Origin: Amaurobius ferox
Lineage: Eukaryota; Arthropoda; Arachnida; Araneae; Amaurobiidae
Direction: 5' to 3'
Assembly: GCA_951213105.1 (NCBI GenBank)
Contig: OX578137.1
Coordinates: forward strand, 77,782,104-77,846,103
DNA length: 64,000 bases
The position numbers and the translations under genes were made by a program. Under the pieces are notes generated by a model. The model saw only the letters and a list, made by a program, of their open reading frames with translations. It ran no database searches and was not told the DNA's origin. Shown here piece after piece: positions 33,452 through 45,368 of this stretch (position 1 is its first letter; each line of letters begins with the position of its first letter).

Positions 33452-34371
33452 TACAGGGTGGCCATAGTTAAGCTAGAGGTGTTTATAGTCCGATAGTGAG
33501 AAAACTGTTAGGGCAAACTTAACCAAATTTGCAGTAAATACTATTTAGCCCATAGGGTTTTAATTTTTAAAAGGAAAAAAGTATTTCGTATTTTTCCCAC
33601 CGTGGGACAAAGTGGCGCTGTAAGGTTCATTTTTGGAGTAAAATAGGCATAGGAAGTACAGAAAGTTCCGTCAATGCTGAGAGAATCAAACAATGCTGCT
33701 GAACTTTGTTATTTCGCAACTTCAACAGCGTGGATGTCTTGAATCTACGAGATTTATGCAGGATGGAGCCCCCCTCATATTGGATTGAAGTCCTACGACA
33801 ACATTTTACCAACAACCGAAAAATTAGTCGAGCGTTTCCTATGAAGTGGCAAACCTGTTCTCCTGATCTGACCCTTGTGACTTTTGGTTGTGGAGTCATG
33901 CAAAGCCTTGGCATACCAAGGGAATGTGGATAATTTAGCCACTTTGAAGGACCGAGTAACATTGCACGTCAAGCAAATCAATGGAGATCTGTTGCATTCT
34001 GTAGTAGAAAATGCTGTTCAGAGAATGAACTTTTTGGAACAAATGCAAGGGCAACATATTGAGTCACACATGTAAATGATGCCAATGTAAAAATTAATGT
34101 CATACGTATGTAAATGTAAGATACAAATATAAATATAAAATGTACTAAATATGTATAAAATGGAAATGTGATGTCCTTTTCAAAATGCATGTAAAATGTT
34201 AACTATCTACATTTCTTATGCCTATTTTACTCCAAAAATGCACCATACAGTGCCACTTTAGTCCGCGGTGGCTATTTTTTTTCCTTTTAAAAATTAAAAC
34301 CCCGTGGTCGAAATAGTATTTATTGCAAATTTGGTCGAGTTTGGCTCAACAGTTTTCTCACTATTGGGCTC
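33452..34371 (+). mobile_element. Mariner-like deletion derivative M5 with ~190-bp terminal repeats
   Basis: The left end is TACAGGGTGGCCATAG. Inverted repeats pair 33481-33660 with about 34200-34371 (phrases GATAGTGAGAAAACTGTT, ACCAAATTTGCA and GGAGTAAAATAGGCAT). The right end lacks the outermost 29 bases and passes into a CA/TA tract. The interior keeps a broken transposase fragment. Confidence 0.9.
33660..34075 (+). pseudogene. Mariner-like transposase fragment in M5
   Basis: Starts within the core: LLNFVISQLQQRGCLESTRF followed by the second catalytic Asp in MQDGAPPHI (about 33761), then frame changes. Near 33870 the tract that in the family reads LWPPRSPDLTPCDFWLWG is recognisable only as DPCDFWLWS in a shifted frame. 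The C-terminal part LKDRVTLHVKQINGD...LLHSVVENAV ends at 34075. The first catalytic Asp and the N-terminus are deleted. Confidence 0.75.
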
Positions 34372-34374
34372 TAA

Positions 34375-34384
34375 ACACACACAT

Positions 34385-34415
<31 letters not shown>

Positions 34416-34416
34416 A
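34375..34416. repeat. (CA)n(TA)n microsatellite, left
   Basis: CA units followed by TA units, mirrored by a similar tract at 34958-35016 on the other side of the LTR-like segment. Confidence 0.9.
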
Positions 34417-34424
34417 AGCGGTGG

Positions 34425-34957
34425 AAAAAGCACGTTGAGGTGAGCAGTCTATATGATATGAATATGGCGTGATCGTTGGGTTTCCAGAATTTCAACGTTC
34501 AAGAAGGGCTTTTAGTTTTGGCGATTCATCGCCAATTTGGCGACATTTGGCGAATTGCTGAATATTCAAGATGCATCTCCAAATCATGATTATTCTATAT
34601 GATAGTAGAGATTTCCAGAGGTTTCCATTTGGAGTCTATAAATATGATTCATCTCTGAGTCTCAGAGAGTTTAGCTGACGAGTTGACAAGATATGAACTA
34701 CACTGAAATCTTACTTTTTGTCAATATTTCGAGAATATTAGTCGCTGTTTTGTGAAATTACTTTTGCCAATGCTTTGAGATTATTATCAGTTATTTTGTG
34801 AAATTATTGGAGCACTTAAGTGCTGTTTGATTGTATATTGATCCTGTTTACTTTGTGCTTGTGAATAAACGGGTTTAGTTATCCAAAAATTTGGACTCAT
34901 TCTTCTGTCCTGCATGTACAATGTACACCCACGATTCCAGAGGATACGTTTGTAACA
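34425..34957 (+). repeat. Candidate solo LTR
   Basis: Shows the control signals of an LTR in order: TATA box TATAAATA at 34637, polyadenylation signal AATAAA at 34864, a G/T-rich stretch after it, and a terminal TGTAACA at 34951-34957. A short TTGGCGA-rich patch lies at 34520-34560. I could not fix the left boundary or a second copy, so this is a pattern-based call; a cellular promoter plus terminator is less likely at this spacing (about 230 bases). Confidence 0.4.
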
Positions 34958-34985
34958 ATACACACACGCACACACACACACACAC

Positions 34986-35016
<31 letters not shown>
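34958..35016. repeat. (CA)n(TA)n microsatellite, right
   Basis: CA then TA units, the same order as the tract at 34375-34416. Confidence 0.9.
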
Positions 35017-35149
35017 CGCTCATATCCAATAGTTAAGCATTATTCGTAAAATGCGAAAAATTCGGAGTTAATATGGATACAATGGTTCACAATCAGTTGT
35101 GGGGAATCGTGGGAAGAAGGTAAATCATTGTGCATATGCAAAACAGTTC

Positions 35150-35280
35150 AGTCGAAGAAGTCGACATGCGCAAAGCCCCGGCGCACGTCGGAACGAGTAT
35201 AAAACGGTCTCGAGCGGCATGACTAGTTGAGGCAGAATTTCGCAATTGCTGTGGTATGGAGCGTTGTTAACAATAAAAAA
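35150..35280 (+). promoter_or_regulatory. TATA-type promoter in a GC-rich islet, possible LTR core
   Basis: A local GC-rich stretch (GCCCCGGCGCACGTCGGAACG) precedes TATAAAA at 35198. An initiator-like TGACTAGTTG lies about 25 bases downstream, and AATAAA at 35272 falls about 50 bases after that. TATA box, start and polyadenylation signal this close together are typical of an LTR U3-R region. No open frame follows, so it does not obviously drive a gene here. Confidence 0.4.
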
Positions 35281-35641
35281 AGACGAAATATGTCACAAAG
35301 ATGCCATTGCCGGCCATACGTTCAATTGCCGTAAACCCCTGGGTTGGCTGTATGGTCTGGGCCTTTAACAAAGATGCCATTGATGCCAACTGGACATGTT
35401 TTTGAAGGCACGAATTATTGGAATGCTGGTATCCGGTCGATCATAAACCGATAATTTAAATTAATGAATTTTTATTAAATACACATATGTTGTGGATTTT
35501 AGAACAAGTAAAGCTATTTTCAGATGTGCAGCTCTTTTCGTGTATATGTGCTGCGTGTCTATTATTACAATTGAAATGCAGTCCACTTATGCACAACTAC
35601 TGTATAAATCAAGAACTATCAGATTTTTATGAAATCGTCAA

Positions 35642-36045
35642 CATGGAATAGATGTTATCCCCAATGGCAGTAAGAAAACTTGCCATATACTGCAATTTTG
35701 CGATTTTCTGTGAGAACTGACAATTATTTGTTCTTCCGCGTAACCGAAATCAAATTCTTCTACAATTATTCTTTGCAACAAATCGCAGGCTATACGAAGT
35801 TACAAAGGCCAAGCTTAAAATTACGAGAACCATCATAACAGCATCCAATTAATAATTTTATCCAGCAATAATTTTATTACACGATGCAAATGAAGATTGA
35901 CAGATAAAGGTGAAACTCAAGAAATATATCCGATCTTATAAAATATTTGCATTAATTTGAAATTACGAATATTTGTCCTTGCATGGTTAAGTACTGAAAG
36001 CATGGAAGTCTTTTTGAAATTGAAACATCGCTATCAATCGTCTAC
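35642..36045 (+). repeat. Tandem duplication unit F4, copy 1
   Basis: Contains CATGGAATAGATGTTATCC, AATGGCAGTAAGAAAACTT, GGCCAAGCTTAAAATTACGA, AATGAAGATTGACAGATAAA and ATTTGTCCTTGCATGG in this order. All recur about 490 bases later in the next unit. Related phrases (ATTATGCGCTCATC, GTTATCCATGGA) reappear at 49.9-50.6 kb and 51.5 kb. Confidence 0.8.
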
Positions 36046-36132
36046 TACTTAACAAAAACTACATATTGAATATATTCCCATTGCAAATAACAGCATCCAT
36101 GGATCGGTTTCACACGTATTATGCGCTCGTCA

Positions 36133-36570
36133 GCATGGAATAGATGTTATCCTCAATGGCAGTAAGAAAACTTTATATATACTTCAATTTTACGATCTTA
36201 TGTGGGAACTGACAATTTCTGTCCTTCCACGTAACCGGCATCAACTTTTTATACAATTATTCTCTACAACAAATCTCGGGTTACACGAAGTTTTAAAGGC
36301 CAAGTTCAAAATCACAAGAACCATCATAACACCACCCATGAAACGGTTTCAAGCTTGTCGAAAGCGGTTTTTAGCCCAAATAATTTAATTACACGTCGCA
36401 AATGAAGATTGGCAGATAAAGATGAAACTCAAATAATGTATTTGATTTGTATCTTAATATAAAATATTTTAATTTATTGGAAATTACGAACATTTGTCCT
36501 TGTATGGTAAAGTATTGGGAGTTCGAGAGTTTTCTTGAAATTGAGACATCACTATCGATCATCAAGTAAA
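36133..36570 (+). repeat. Tandem duplication unit F4, copy 2
   Basis: Same block order as copy 1 with moderate divergence, so this is an old duplication. Between the copies lies CATCCATGGATCGG...TATTATGCGCTCGTCAG, which seems to be the joining part of the unit. Confidence 0.8.
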
Positions 36571-37093
36571 TAAATAAATAAACTTTATTTTTCCACTCAA
36601 TAAGAATAATTTCACCATATCAATGATGTATAGCAGTGGGGCAAGGAACTGGGGGAAAATACACTTTAGTCCACAGCTTCTATTTAAACTGACAACACGC
36701 TAGCATAAAATCAATAGTCAGTGGTAGAACAAAAGTCATTACAAAATAGACAAGAGAAAACTAGTAGGAATAGAAGTCGATAAAGAAAAATAACACCATG
36801 TAACACGTTTTTTATCCTGGGTAGCAAGTACTATTTTCTAATAGTTTATGCCTGGAAATCAGAAGAAAATGCCTGTTATTCCCCTCAATTTTTTTTTGTA
36901 ACCAGGACAGTGTAATTTTGAATTTTACCTGCTTTGAATGAGAAAATGTACAAATTCGTGTTTTTCGTTTACATAAAGTAAAAGATAGAATATACGTCAA
37001 AAATGACATATATTTGCACTACAATTGTGAACATAATTATTACAAAAGATTTAAAAATGAATAGATTTCCGAGTTTCACGATTATACTGTAAA
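36571..37093. other. Unassigned spacer
   Basis: AT-rich, with an AAATAAATAAATAAAC run near 36568. It lies 3' of the minus-strand gene below and may include its 3' untranslated region; no clear signal is seen. Confidence 0.4.
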
Positions 37094-37885
37094 TTACTTT
37101 ACGAAATTCCACTGCTTAAGCCTGGACGTGAAGAGTTCAGTATTGGACTTGGTGAGAATAAGATCTCTGATTAAGTTATTAAGATCTTTGTGATTGGGGT
37201 AGTATGGGTTTCTCTTCTCGGCTCTAAAATTGTAATTTAGATATTCAATGTCTTCATCCCTCTCTGGTTTACTACTCTCGTCTGAAGACGGCCGCTTTTT
37301 CTCCAGAAGAGTGGTCACGTGGTACTCAGGGCAATGTGGCACAGGGACGATGGACGAAGGTAGATCCGGATATATGATAGCATGTGTATTCGTTCCAGAC
37401 CGACGTTTGGAAGGATCCACCATGCAAAAGTAGCAATTACTTGAGTGATTAGTGGGTTTCTGCCAAATTCTTGGGACAGCGAACCTCATGGCCCTCTTTT
37501 TTCCTCTGTACCATCCTGCAAAAGACCAAAATTAACTTTTTAAATCAGATGCACAGGTGCATCCAAGCATTTATTTGTATATTAATATTATGTCTTTGCA
37601 TATTAATCAGGGCTCTAGATGTGATATTATATTAATTAAATTACGTTGTTCAATAACATTTTAATTTTACGTCTTATCTTCCAGAGTTTTTTGCAGTTCT
37701 CGCAAAGTGAAATGAGGTGCCCAGGTTTTCTCTTGATCAACAACAGACATACCAAAATATGCTCTGTATGCTTCACGCATTTTAGCAGATGCTTTCACAA
37801 AGTACTTATTTCCTCTTTTCTTGATTAAGTGACCACAGACATAGCAAAATGCGTCTGCCATATACTTGAAGCCTCTTGATGACAT
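37094..37885 (-). pseudogene. Two-exon gene copy of an uncharacterised arthropod zinc-ligand family
   Basis: Minus strand. Exon 1 (37885-37678) starts MSSRGFKYMADAFCYVCG; exon 2 (37515-37094) follows an acceptor TCTTTTGCAG and reads WYRGKKRAMRFAVPRIW, then NCYFCMVDPSKRR, ending TSRLKQWNFVK. Joined, the exons give 210 codons in phase 1 with no net frameshift. I recall this as a widespread, repeated arthropod family of unknown role with CxxC ligands, likely zinc-binding. Two oddities: the donor reads G|ATAAG where GTAAG is expected, and near the end of exon 1 a CENC-type pair (second CxxC) is replaced by LREL, explained by one extra T and one lost A. Both suggest a damaged copy. The intron is 162 bases. 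Confidence 0.7.
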
Positions 37886-38442
37886 TGTAGGTGTGTATCC
37901 AATTAGGCAGTTAGAGCTAAACTGAACTTATGGGCTTCACGCTACAGGATTTGCACTATTTTTGCTGGCAGAATGCTAAGACCTATCCATTCCAGTTATA
38001 GGGAAGACCAGTATATTGCTACAGCGCAATATAAAACGTTATTTATCTTATTTATTCATAATGAGAAAAAAAATTTACTGGAAAAGAGTAAATCCCAAAA
38101 TATCATTGTCCCGGTTACTAAAACAAAGTTTATGAGGACTAATACTCATTTTCTATACTTTTGAAACAGATAAAATTAGGAAATAACAATTATTACCCAG
38201 AAACAGGATTTTCTTTTGTTATATAGTATAATCAATAGATCAGCAAAGCGATCAAACTTGTAGCAGACATAAATTTAAGGACTTCCTAAAATTATTTTAA
38301 ACTTAACTAATTTACCTAATAGTACGGCGGAAAAAAAAGCAAAAATGCTTTATATAAGTACATATATATTTCTTGCTATACCGTTTGCAAAGAAATCAGC
38401 GTACTCAATAGAAAGAATCAGAGGCAGATGATTATATTATTC
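37886..38442. other. Upstream spacer of the minus-strand gene copy
   Basis: No TATA box or other promoter signal that I can support. AT-rich and without recognised repeats. Confidence 0.4.
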
Positions 38443-39858
38443 TACTAGCAGCATACCAGTTCTTCGTACGGAGAATATAATATAAAGAAACTTATAGTTC
38501 GCAATCATGTGCAATTATGTTAAAATATTAAATTTATTGCTCCTAAAGAGAAGTTTAAGAATATCTGTTCTCACTATGCAAAATTATCTTCACGGGCAGA
38601 TCTGAGGAATAAAACATCCTGGCCCCTTGTGTAAGTAAATTTACAGAAAAAAGGAATTGAATCAATATATGCAACCCCGTACTACTTATATTATCGCAGA
38701 TTAGAAAATATGTCTGTGTGTTAGTAGGAGATTGCACGTATTACAATATGAGTCTCAAAAATCTTTGCCAAAATAAAAGAGATGACGTAATAAAATGAAA
38801 ATATCAATAATCCCCGTACTCTTTATACCAGAAGGTCGTAATTGATTCCAATATATGCCAATGTATTTCAAAACATATGCCAATATACCTGTACTACATG
38901 TATTTCGTAGATTAGAAGATATACACGTGTATTTGTTGAATGTAACTCGTACAACGTACAATATATGAGTTTAAACAATTTCTGTCGTAATAAAACAATT
39001 GCCTAATAACTTGAAAATATCAATAATTCCTGAATCAATAATCCCCGAAATTATCAATAATAACAACGTTTAAACCTGAAGACCGTAATCGATATTATCC
39101 AGTCAAAAATGCTGTAAGAAAAATCAAATCGTTCTTTTCAAAAATATATTTTTATATCCACTTATTTATTATTCAAATCGAAAAAATAATAATTAAAATT
39201 AACAGACAGATTTAATTTAATTGCGTTTCTGAGCAACATGATATAAAATAGAATCTTTCTCATAAACTGCCAAATTAAATAACCATTTTGATTTCTTTAT
39301 ACTTTCCATTGTTCAGTAAAAGCTTGTGAAATATAAAGCATGGAGATAGATTCCCCATTTAAATCATGTTTCAAACAATTTATGTTTTCAGAAAAAGACT
39401 AATTGGCTCAAAAAATTACCCAGCAAACTCAGAGATAAAGCTTTAATTCACTTTCAAACGATTTTCAAGCTCTTCGTTTGGAAAAAACCACGGAGTTGGA
39501 GAGCAGAACTCCTAGGAAAAAGTTTCGTTTTTCATTAATATCTCGACAAACTCTGATCTTAGATACTCGAAACTTGGGCGAAATTTATGGGGCGCTATTT
39601 CAAGGCTATCCACAAAATTTTATCAAATTAAGTTCGCCAGTTCTTCCGTGATGATGAGACAAACGAAAATTTCGTTTTTTACTAATATCTCGAGAACCAC
39701 TGATAGTAAAATCTCCAAATAGGGACTAAATTTTAAGTGGCACTATTTCCAGGCTACCTACGAAATTATGTTAAATTCGGTTCAGCTGTTCTCCTGTTAT
39801 GACTGGACAAACAGACGGACAGACAGTCAGACATATTTTCAATTTTATTTATATCGAT
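38443..39858 (+). repeat. F1 repeat, short form, complete copy
   Basis: From ACTAGCAGCATACCAG to the tail GACAGACAGTCAGACATATT then TTTATATCGAT. It matches the nested units at 4852 and 8273 but not the TTGGCGA-rich middle of the long form. Both tail modules with ATATCTCGA phrases are present. Divergence from the 2.9-9.7 kb copies is clearly higher than between those two. Confidence 0.85.
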
Positions 39859-42800
39859 TGTGAAGAACAATGAAAGTTAAGCTTCCATATATTAAAAATG
39901 TAGCTGATGCCGTCTCCGCTGTTTGACAAACTTTGTGGTCCTCAAGGTTCTCTGCCTCGAACCGCAAAAACTATAGCATACAGAAATATGAAATTTGGTG
40001 CAGTTGTAGAGGAACTTTAGAAGAACACGTAGCAATAACCCGTTTTATCTAGTCTCTAGGTTGAAATATATTTAATTCCAAATTCAAAGAAAAAACATTT
40101 AATATGCTAGTTAGTATCTTGGATAGATTAGCTGTAGTAAAACGATGATTTTTTGCAAGCATGTACCTACATAGTTGAATTTTTGTAAAAAAGTACGTTT
40201 TCTAAATGTCGAATTAATTTATGAGTTATTCCCTATTTATGCTGTATTAAAATGAAGATTTTACATCAGTATGGGAAAATATTTAATTGGTTGAGCTGAT
40301 TGGGAGCACTAAGACGGTCGTGTGAGTCGACTGATTGCAAGAGAACAAGGGGCGGACTCTCAACAGACGTATCATGCCTACATAACAAACTGCATGGAAG
40401 AGCTCGTGTAAAATAAAAAAAACTGGAGTGGCATCGTGCAGGGGTGAAAGCCCCAAAGTATAATAAAGATAAAATTTTAGTTTTAGAATTGATTTCCAAA
40501 TGTTGTTATGAGTACTCTCTAGTAACATTTTACTGTCCCTTGGATAGCGCTAAATTCCGTTCTATAACTACTGTGGTGCTTGTGAGCAACAGTTTGCAGA
40601 TATCTGGTTTAAGCTAGTGAAAAATGACAGTTAGTTATTATAAAAATTGTTAAGTACATTTTAATAGAAGTTGCTTAACAACTCTGTTTCAGTGTTATAA
40701 AGAAAATATTATCTAATTATTCCAAATTTAATTTCTGGGAAAAGAGACAACTCTCAAAATTAGAACATGGCAATTTTTGTGATTGATTTCCCCCAAAATT
40801 TGTTAGTTTTTTGGGAAAGTCATGTTTTGGACAAGTACGATTTTCTGTTATAAATGTTGTTCACTTTCTGATAAAATATATATAAAATATTTCCTTTCTT
40901 GCTATAGAGTCTGATGAATTCTAGTATGCTATGTTCAGCAGTTGTCAACAAGATCACCCTGCGCTCTTTAGGTTTTAATGGAATGTTGCAGGAAGAAATG
41001 TTTCTTTTCAAACGGGAGAAAACTTAATTTGCTCTCCCAGCGTGGTCTCTTGAATTGAGCAGGACCGCAGCAATATTCCACCATTTGAGGAATTGAATTT
41101 TAGATACATTTTCTGTTGAGGAAATTGTTTTGAAAATATGCAACATATTTCATTTATAACATGGTTTAATTTAGTACTTACATGCTCTAGTGCGGGTGCC
41201 AGAGGGACTCACTCTCCTCCTATTCTTCGAGATTAAATATTTTTATACCTTACCGGGCGGTACTACAATCATTGAATGATGTTTCTAGTGAAAAAAAAGC
41301 TGGCAATGTTGCCAAAATGGGAAACATTTTAAATATTTTAAATTTACAATCAAACAATTAAAATGTAAAATTTGGTTAAAGGAGTAATCAGTATTTAGGT
41401 ATTTTTGTTCAAGAAAGCGAATTGAATCAATTTTAACCTTTTATAAACAACCGTTTTCAAGAAAAAAAAATTTCAGAATTTTTTGACGAATATTTTGGAT
41501 TAGAAATCACTCAAAACAATTTCAAGTATGTCAAGTATTTTATCGGAATTTTGCACGGGAAATCGAGTAAACGGATTTAGAGGATGTTATATTAAAGAAA
41601 TAACAACGTTTATGTATTTTATGTATAATATTTTACACGATGGCATCATTCAAAAACGCTCTGAATATCGCCATCATAAAACAGGCTTTTTACGCATGTT
41701 CTTCTCAATGATTTTTATGAACAGGTTCTTTTACACGATTTTATTTAGGTTATTTTCTATTATTTGGGTTATTTTAGGTTATGTTTTCTTTAGTTTGTTT
41801 GTCTAGATAAAATCCTGAAATCAATTTTTGACCCATTTCTTCCACTCCGATTTTCTTGAAATTTTACGCATATACGCATTTGCAATGACAGTAGAATATT
41901 TCATCAAAATTGAGTTGATTCTCCGCCCACATAACGAGCATACTCTCAGATAGCATATTAACAGGGAAATACCAAGGATACATTGTCTTTTATATAAAGA
42001 TTCTATATAAATGCATTACAGAATGTTTTAATTTGATATCTGAAGAAAAAAAGGATTACAAAATCGCAAAATATTAAAAAGTATAAAATAAAATAAATAT
42101 ACATAAAAAAAAACATTTTTAGTTACATGATTTTAGTAAAATGCACTTAAAAGCAAAAAATAATGTTTAGCCACTCCAACATTCTTGATCATATCTGACT
42201 ACCCATAAAAAAATCTGACTAATCACAGGGTACCCATAAAAGAATTGTATTTTGAAATTAACAAAATTTTAAGAAACAATAGATGTGATGTCACAGAAAT
42301 GACATGAATGATTACATTCAATTCATTTGAATTTATTTTTTATATTTTGATTTAAAAATCCGTCACTGTTAGCATTTAGAAAATACTAATTGTAAATGTT
42401 GTTAAACTGTGATTACTGGGGTTATAAATCACAACCACTTCCTTGTCCTTACTAACAAACTGTCTTTCCATTGTCAGTTCATAAGTATGTTTGTGACATG
42501 TGGCTTGTATTCAACCGCAATGGATACTTGCCTAGTGATAAGTTGTGTATATAGATCGGAGTTGAGTATATACATCGGAGTTGAGTATATAGATCGGAGT
42601 TGAGTATATAGATCTATGGATCGGATGTACAATTACAGTAAGTTATGCTGGACCTCTCGTTTTAAAGATTAGCTAACTGCCTTACAGCCTTATATATCGT
42701 ATTATAAGTTAAATATTTGTTAATGTTGATTTAAATTTTTAACCAATATGTCTTTGAAATTGAAGAATTTAATAAATCATTTTATATAGTTAAGAATATA

Positions 42801-43051
42801 TGTATATATGAATATGCTGACAACTGCTTAAATCAATTTCATTTCAAAATATATTTAACATTACTCTTTACTAAATAATATGCATTCCCAATAAATACAA
42901 TTATTTTGTGGGCGCCTTAGGCTTTATTCTGAGTCACATATATGACAAATAATGTTGTGATAGCTAAAAAATATTTTTTACTTTTTCGCTAAAGTAAACT
43001 CGTAATTTTTCACTAAAGTAAAATAAAGCTATTTTTTCACTACTTTTTATC
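39859..43051. other. Gene-poor spacer, 3.2 kb
   Basis: No gene I can support. An ATG frame at 41528-41806 (92 codons with a hydrophobic C-terminal half) is probably chance in AT-rich DNA. Segment 40972-41085 resembles 32185-32290, and a small minisatellite lies at 42548. Confidence 0.5.
42548..42623 (+). repeat. 19-bp tandem repeat, about 3.5 copies
   Basis: Units of TATATAGATCGGAGTTGAG start at 42548, 42567 and 42586, with a decayed fourth from 42605. Confidence 0.9.
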
Positions 43052-43860
43052 TCTTTACAACATAGTTGAAAAATATTTATGACTTTGTTCATTCTGCCTG
43101 TCAATCTGTTCATACGGTAACTGCCGTAAAAATGTCTTTATCAAAATGAAATTTCAGTATGTTGTTGAGACAATCTGTGGGACATATGGAAATGTAAATG
43201 AATAATACGACCTAATCAGTTTTGGATTGAGCCCGGGTTGAAAAAATGGAATACCCTAAACCCTATGAGACCTAATTTTTCAAATATTTTTTAAGCAAAG
43301 TTAAAATTCACAAATATCTCTCAAAATGTTAGAAAATATTAAAATTATTCTATAAAGTATATAAAAAATTAAAAAAAATATATTTGGTATTTTTTTAAAA
43401 TAGAAATTAAAATAATAATTGCATCTATATTATATGAAGGAATCACGTGATCCACTTCAAAATAAAATATGGAATCCATCTTTTTTCCCAGAGTAAAAAT
43501 CGTGATTTATAAAGTTTTTTTAAATTTATATTTAGTATTGCATCTGTCCTAAAACCGATTTATTTTTGCACATTTTCTGTGCATCTATATTCTGAGGCAA
43601 CGTAATTACAATATTTTTGAGTTTAAATGATCATCAAATTTTGAGTATTTTTACAACGAAGCCTAATTTTAATGGATGCAGAATGCAAACAAGTGATTGT
43701 AAGATGTGTTGTATAAGAATTGCTGAATTTTTTTTCACGCAAAATTATTTTACTCTGGAGTCTGGAATAAAAGTATATGAATGGAATATTTACTGCTTTT
43801 ACATAGAGAAGCAGACGATTTATATTTCGATGACCTCACTTGAATAAAGTTAATTTTCTT
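43052..43860 (+). repeat. F3 repeat, diverged partial copy (F3-a)
   Basis: Shares with the F3 cluster at 52-60 kb the opening TTTACAACATAGTTGAAAAA, TTTGTTCATTCTG, AACTGCCGTAAAAATG, GAGCCCGGGTTGAAAAAATG, GACCTAATTTTTCAAA and the later GTGCATCTATATTCTGAGGC. It ends around the AGACGATTTATATTTCGATG block, so the right third is missing. The oldest-looking F3 copy here. Confidence 0.75.
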
Positions 43861-44501
43861 GGATGAACTTATGTAACTTACATTTCTTATATAAATGTTT
43901 TTTATCTTTATACATTATATTGTTCTAATAATGTTATTTCATATTTCTGGGCATAATAATATTCTAGCTTCGAAAATAGTGGCCATTTTGGCAGGAGCAC
44001 AGAAAATGAGAAAGAAAAATTAAAAGTTGTTAACTATGTCAAGCGACATGTTATATATGCATTTACACAGAAAAAAATTAATTAGGCGACTTTTAAATGC
44101 TATAGTAGATTTCATGAAATATTAGTTTGGAAAATTTTCTGCAAATAATAATTCTGCAGTGCTATGGCAGGTTCAAAAACTTTCCGAATATTAATTAAAA
44201 AATAAATCATATTAAGAAATACGTATTTTGTTATACAGTGTTTCGAGAAATATATAAAGTTAAGTTTTATACAATTTTACAATCAATATAACTAATGAGA
44301 CTACTATCATTAAGTTTGAAAACAGTTTTCACTCATAAAATTTAAATTTAAATTTTAGTAAATTACTTGACAAGTAAACACCAATTCCATTATTCAAAAA
44401 TTACGAATGCACTGTCATTTTTAAATGTTTATAACTGTATACAAAACTTTAGATAACAGATATTAAGTATTGTTTTTTAATCAATATAAATATAAAAAAA
44501 A
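43861..44501. other. Unassigned spacer
   Basis: AT-rich, with no supported feature. Confidence 0.5.
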
Positions 44502-45302
44502 TCTGATGTGGGCAGCACATGACTTTCCTTATATAATGCAATGAATTTACTACTTTTCCAGTAAAAAAATAGATTATTTTTATAGTAGTTATTTATATTC
44601 TTTCCAAGATATTGAATTTTCGTCAATGGGTCGTCATTTTCTATGTCGTCATCATCAATGAGTCGTCATTGATTTAGCGTCATTTTTATCCATTTGGCGA
44701 GTTTTTCGTTAATTTAGCAACATTTAAAAAAGTCGCCAATTTGGCCTCATTCTACCAAATTCGTCGCAAAAATCTCGCCAAGCGTTATGGACGAAGAAAT
44801 AAGTTATTCTTACAGCAGATTATTGGCTTTCAAAAACAAAAATATTTCTCAAAGTATCTTTTTTCATGAATGGAACGAGCTAGATCCACGAGAATGATGT
44901 CTTCAAATTTATCGCATGGTATTACATATGAAAAGTGAACATGTTCCTCAATAGAAATTTTTTTTTATTTTATATGACTTTTGATACTTTTTTTTGGAAA
45001 ATGTGCAATATCTCAAGAACGGTTCATTTCAGCGGTCTAAAATTTATGTCAATCGTTTTCTAATGAAAAATTACATCAAAAATGTCTATTTGCGTAACTT
45101 TATTAGCGGTTTTGATTTTTTGATGATTTTTCAAAATTGCACTTCAAAATGTAGGGGGGGGGGGGGGTTCTGAACATTGTGAACATTCTAGATTGCGTAT
45201 AAAAATCTATAAGCTTCCAGTGTTTATGGATTGTGATTTTTGTACCAAATTTCGTTCGAATCGGTCCATTCGTTCGTCGGTTATCGTCTCCAGAGACTCA
45301 CT

Positions 45303-45368
<66 letters not shown>

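Noticed and set aside
41528..41806. 92-codon frame with hydrophobic C-terminus
   Set aside because: Composition follows TTT/ATT-rich DNA; no homology recognised, no promoter or splice context.
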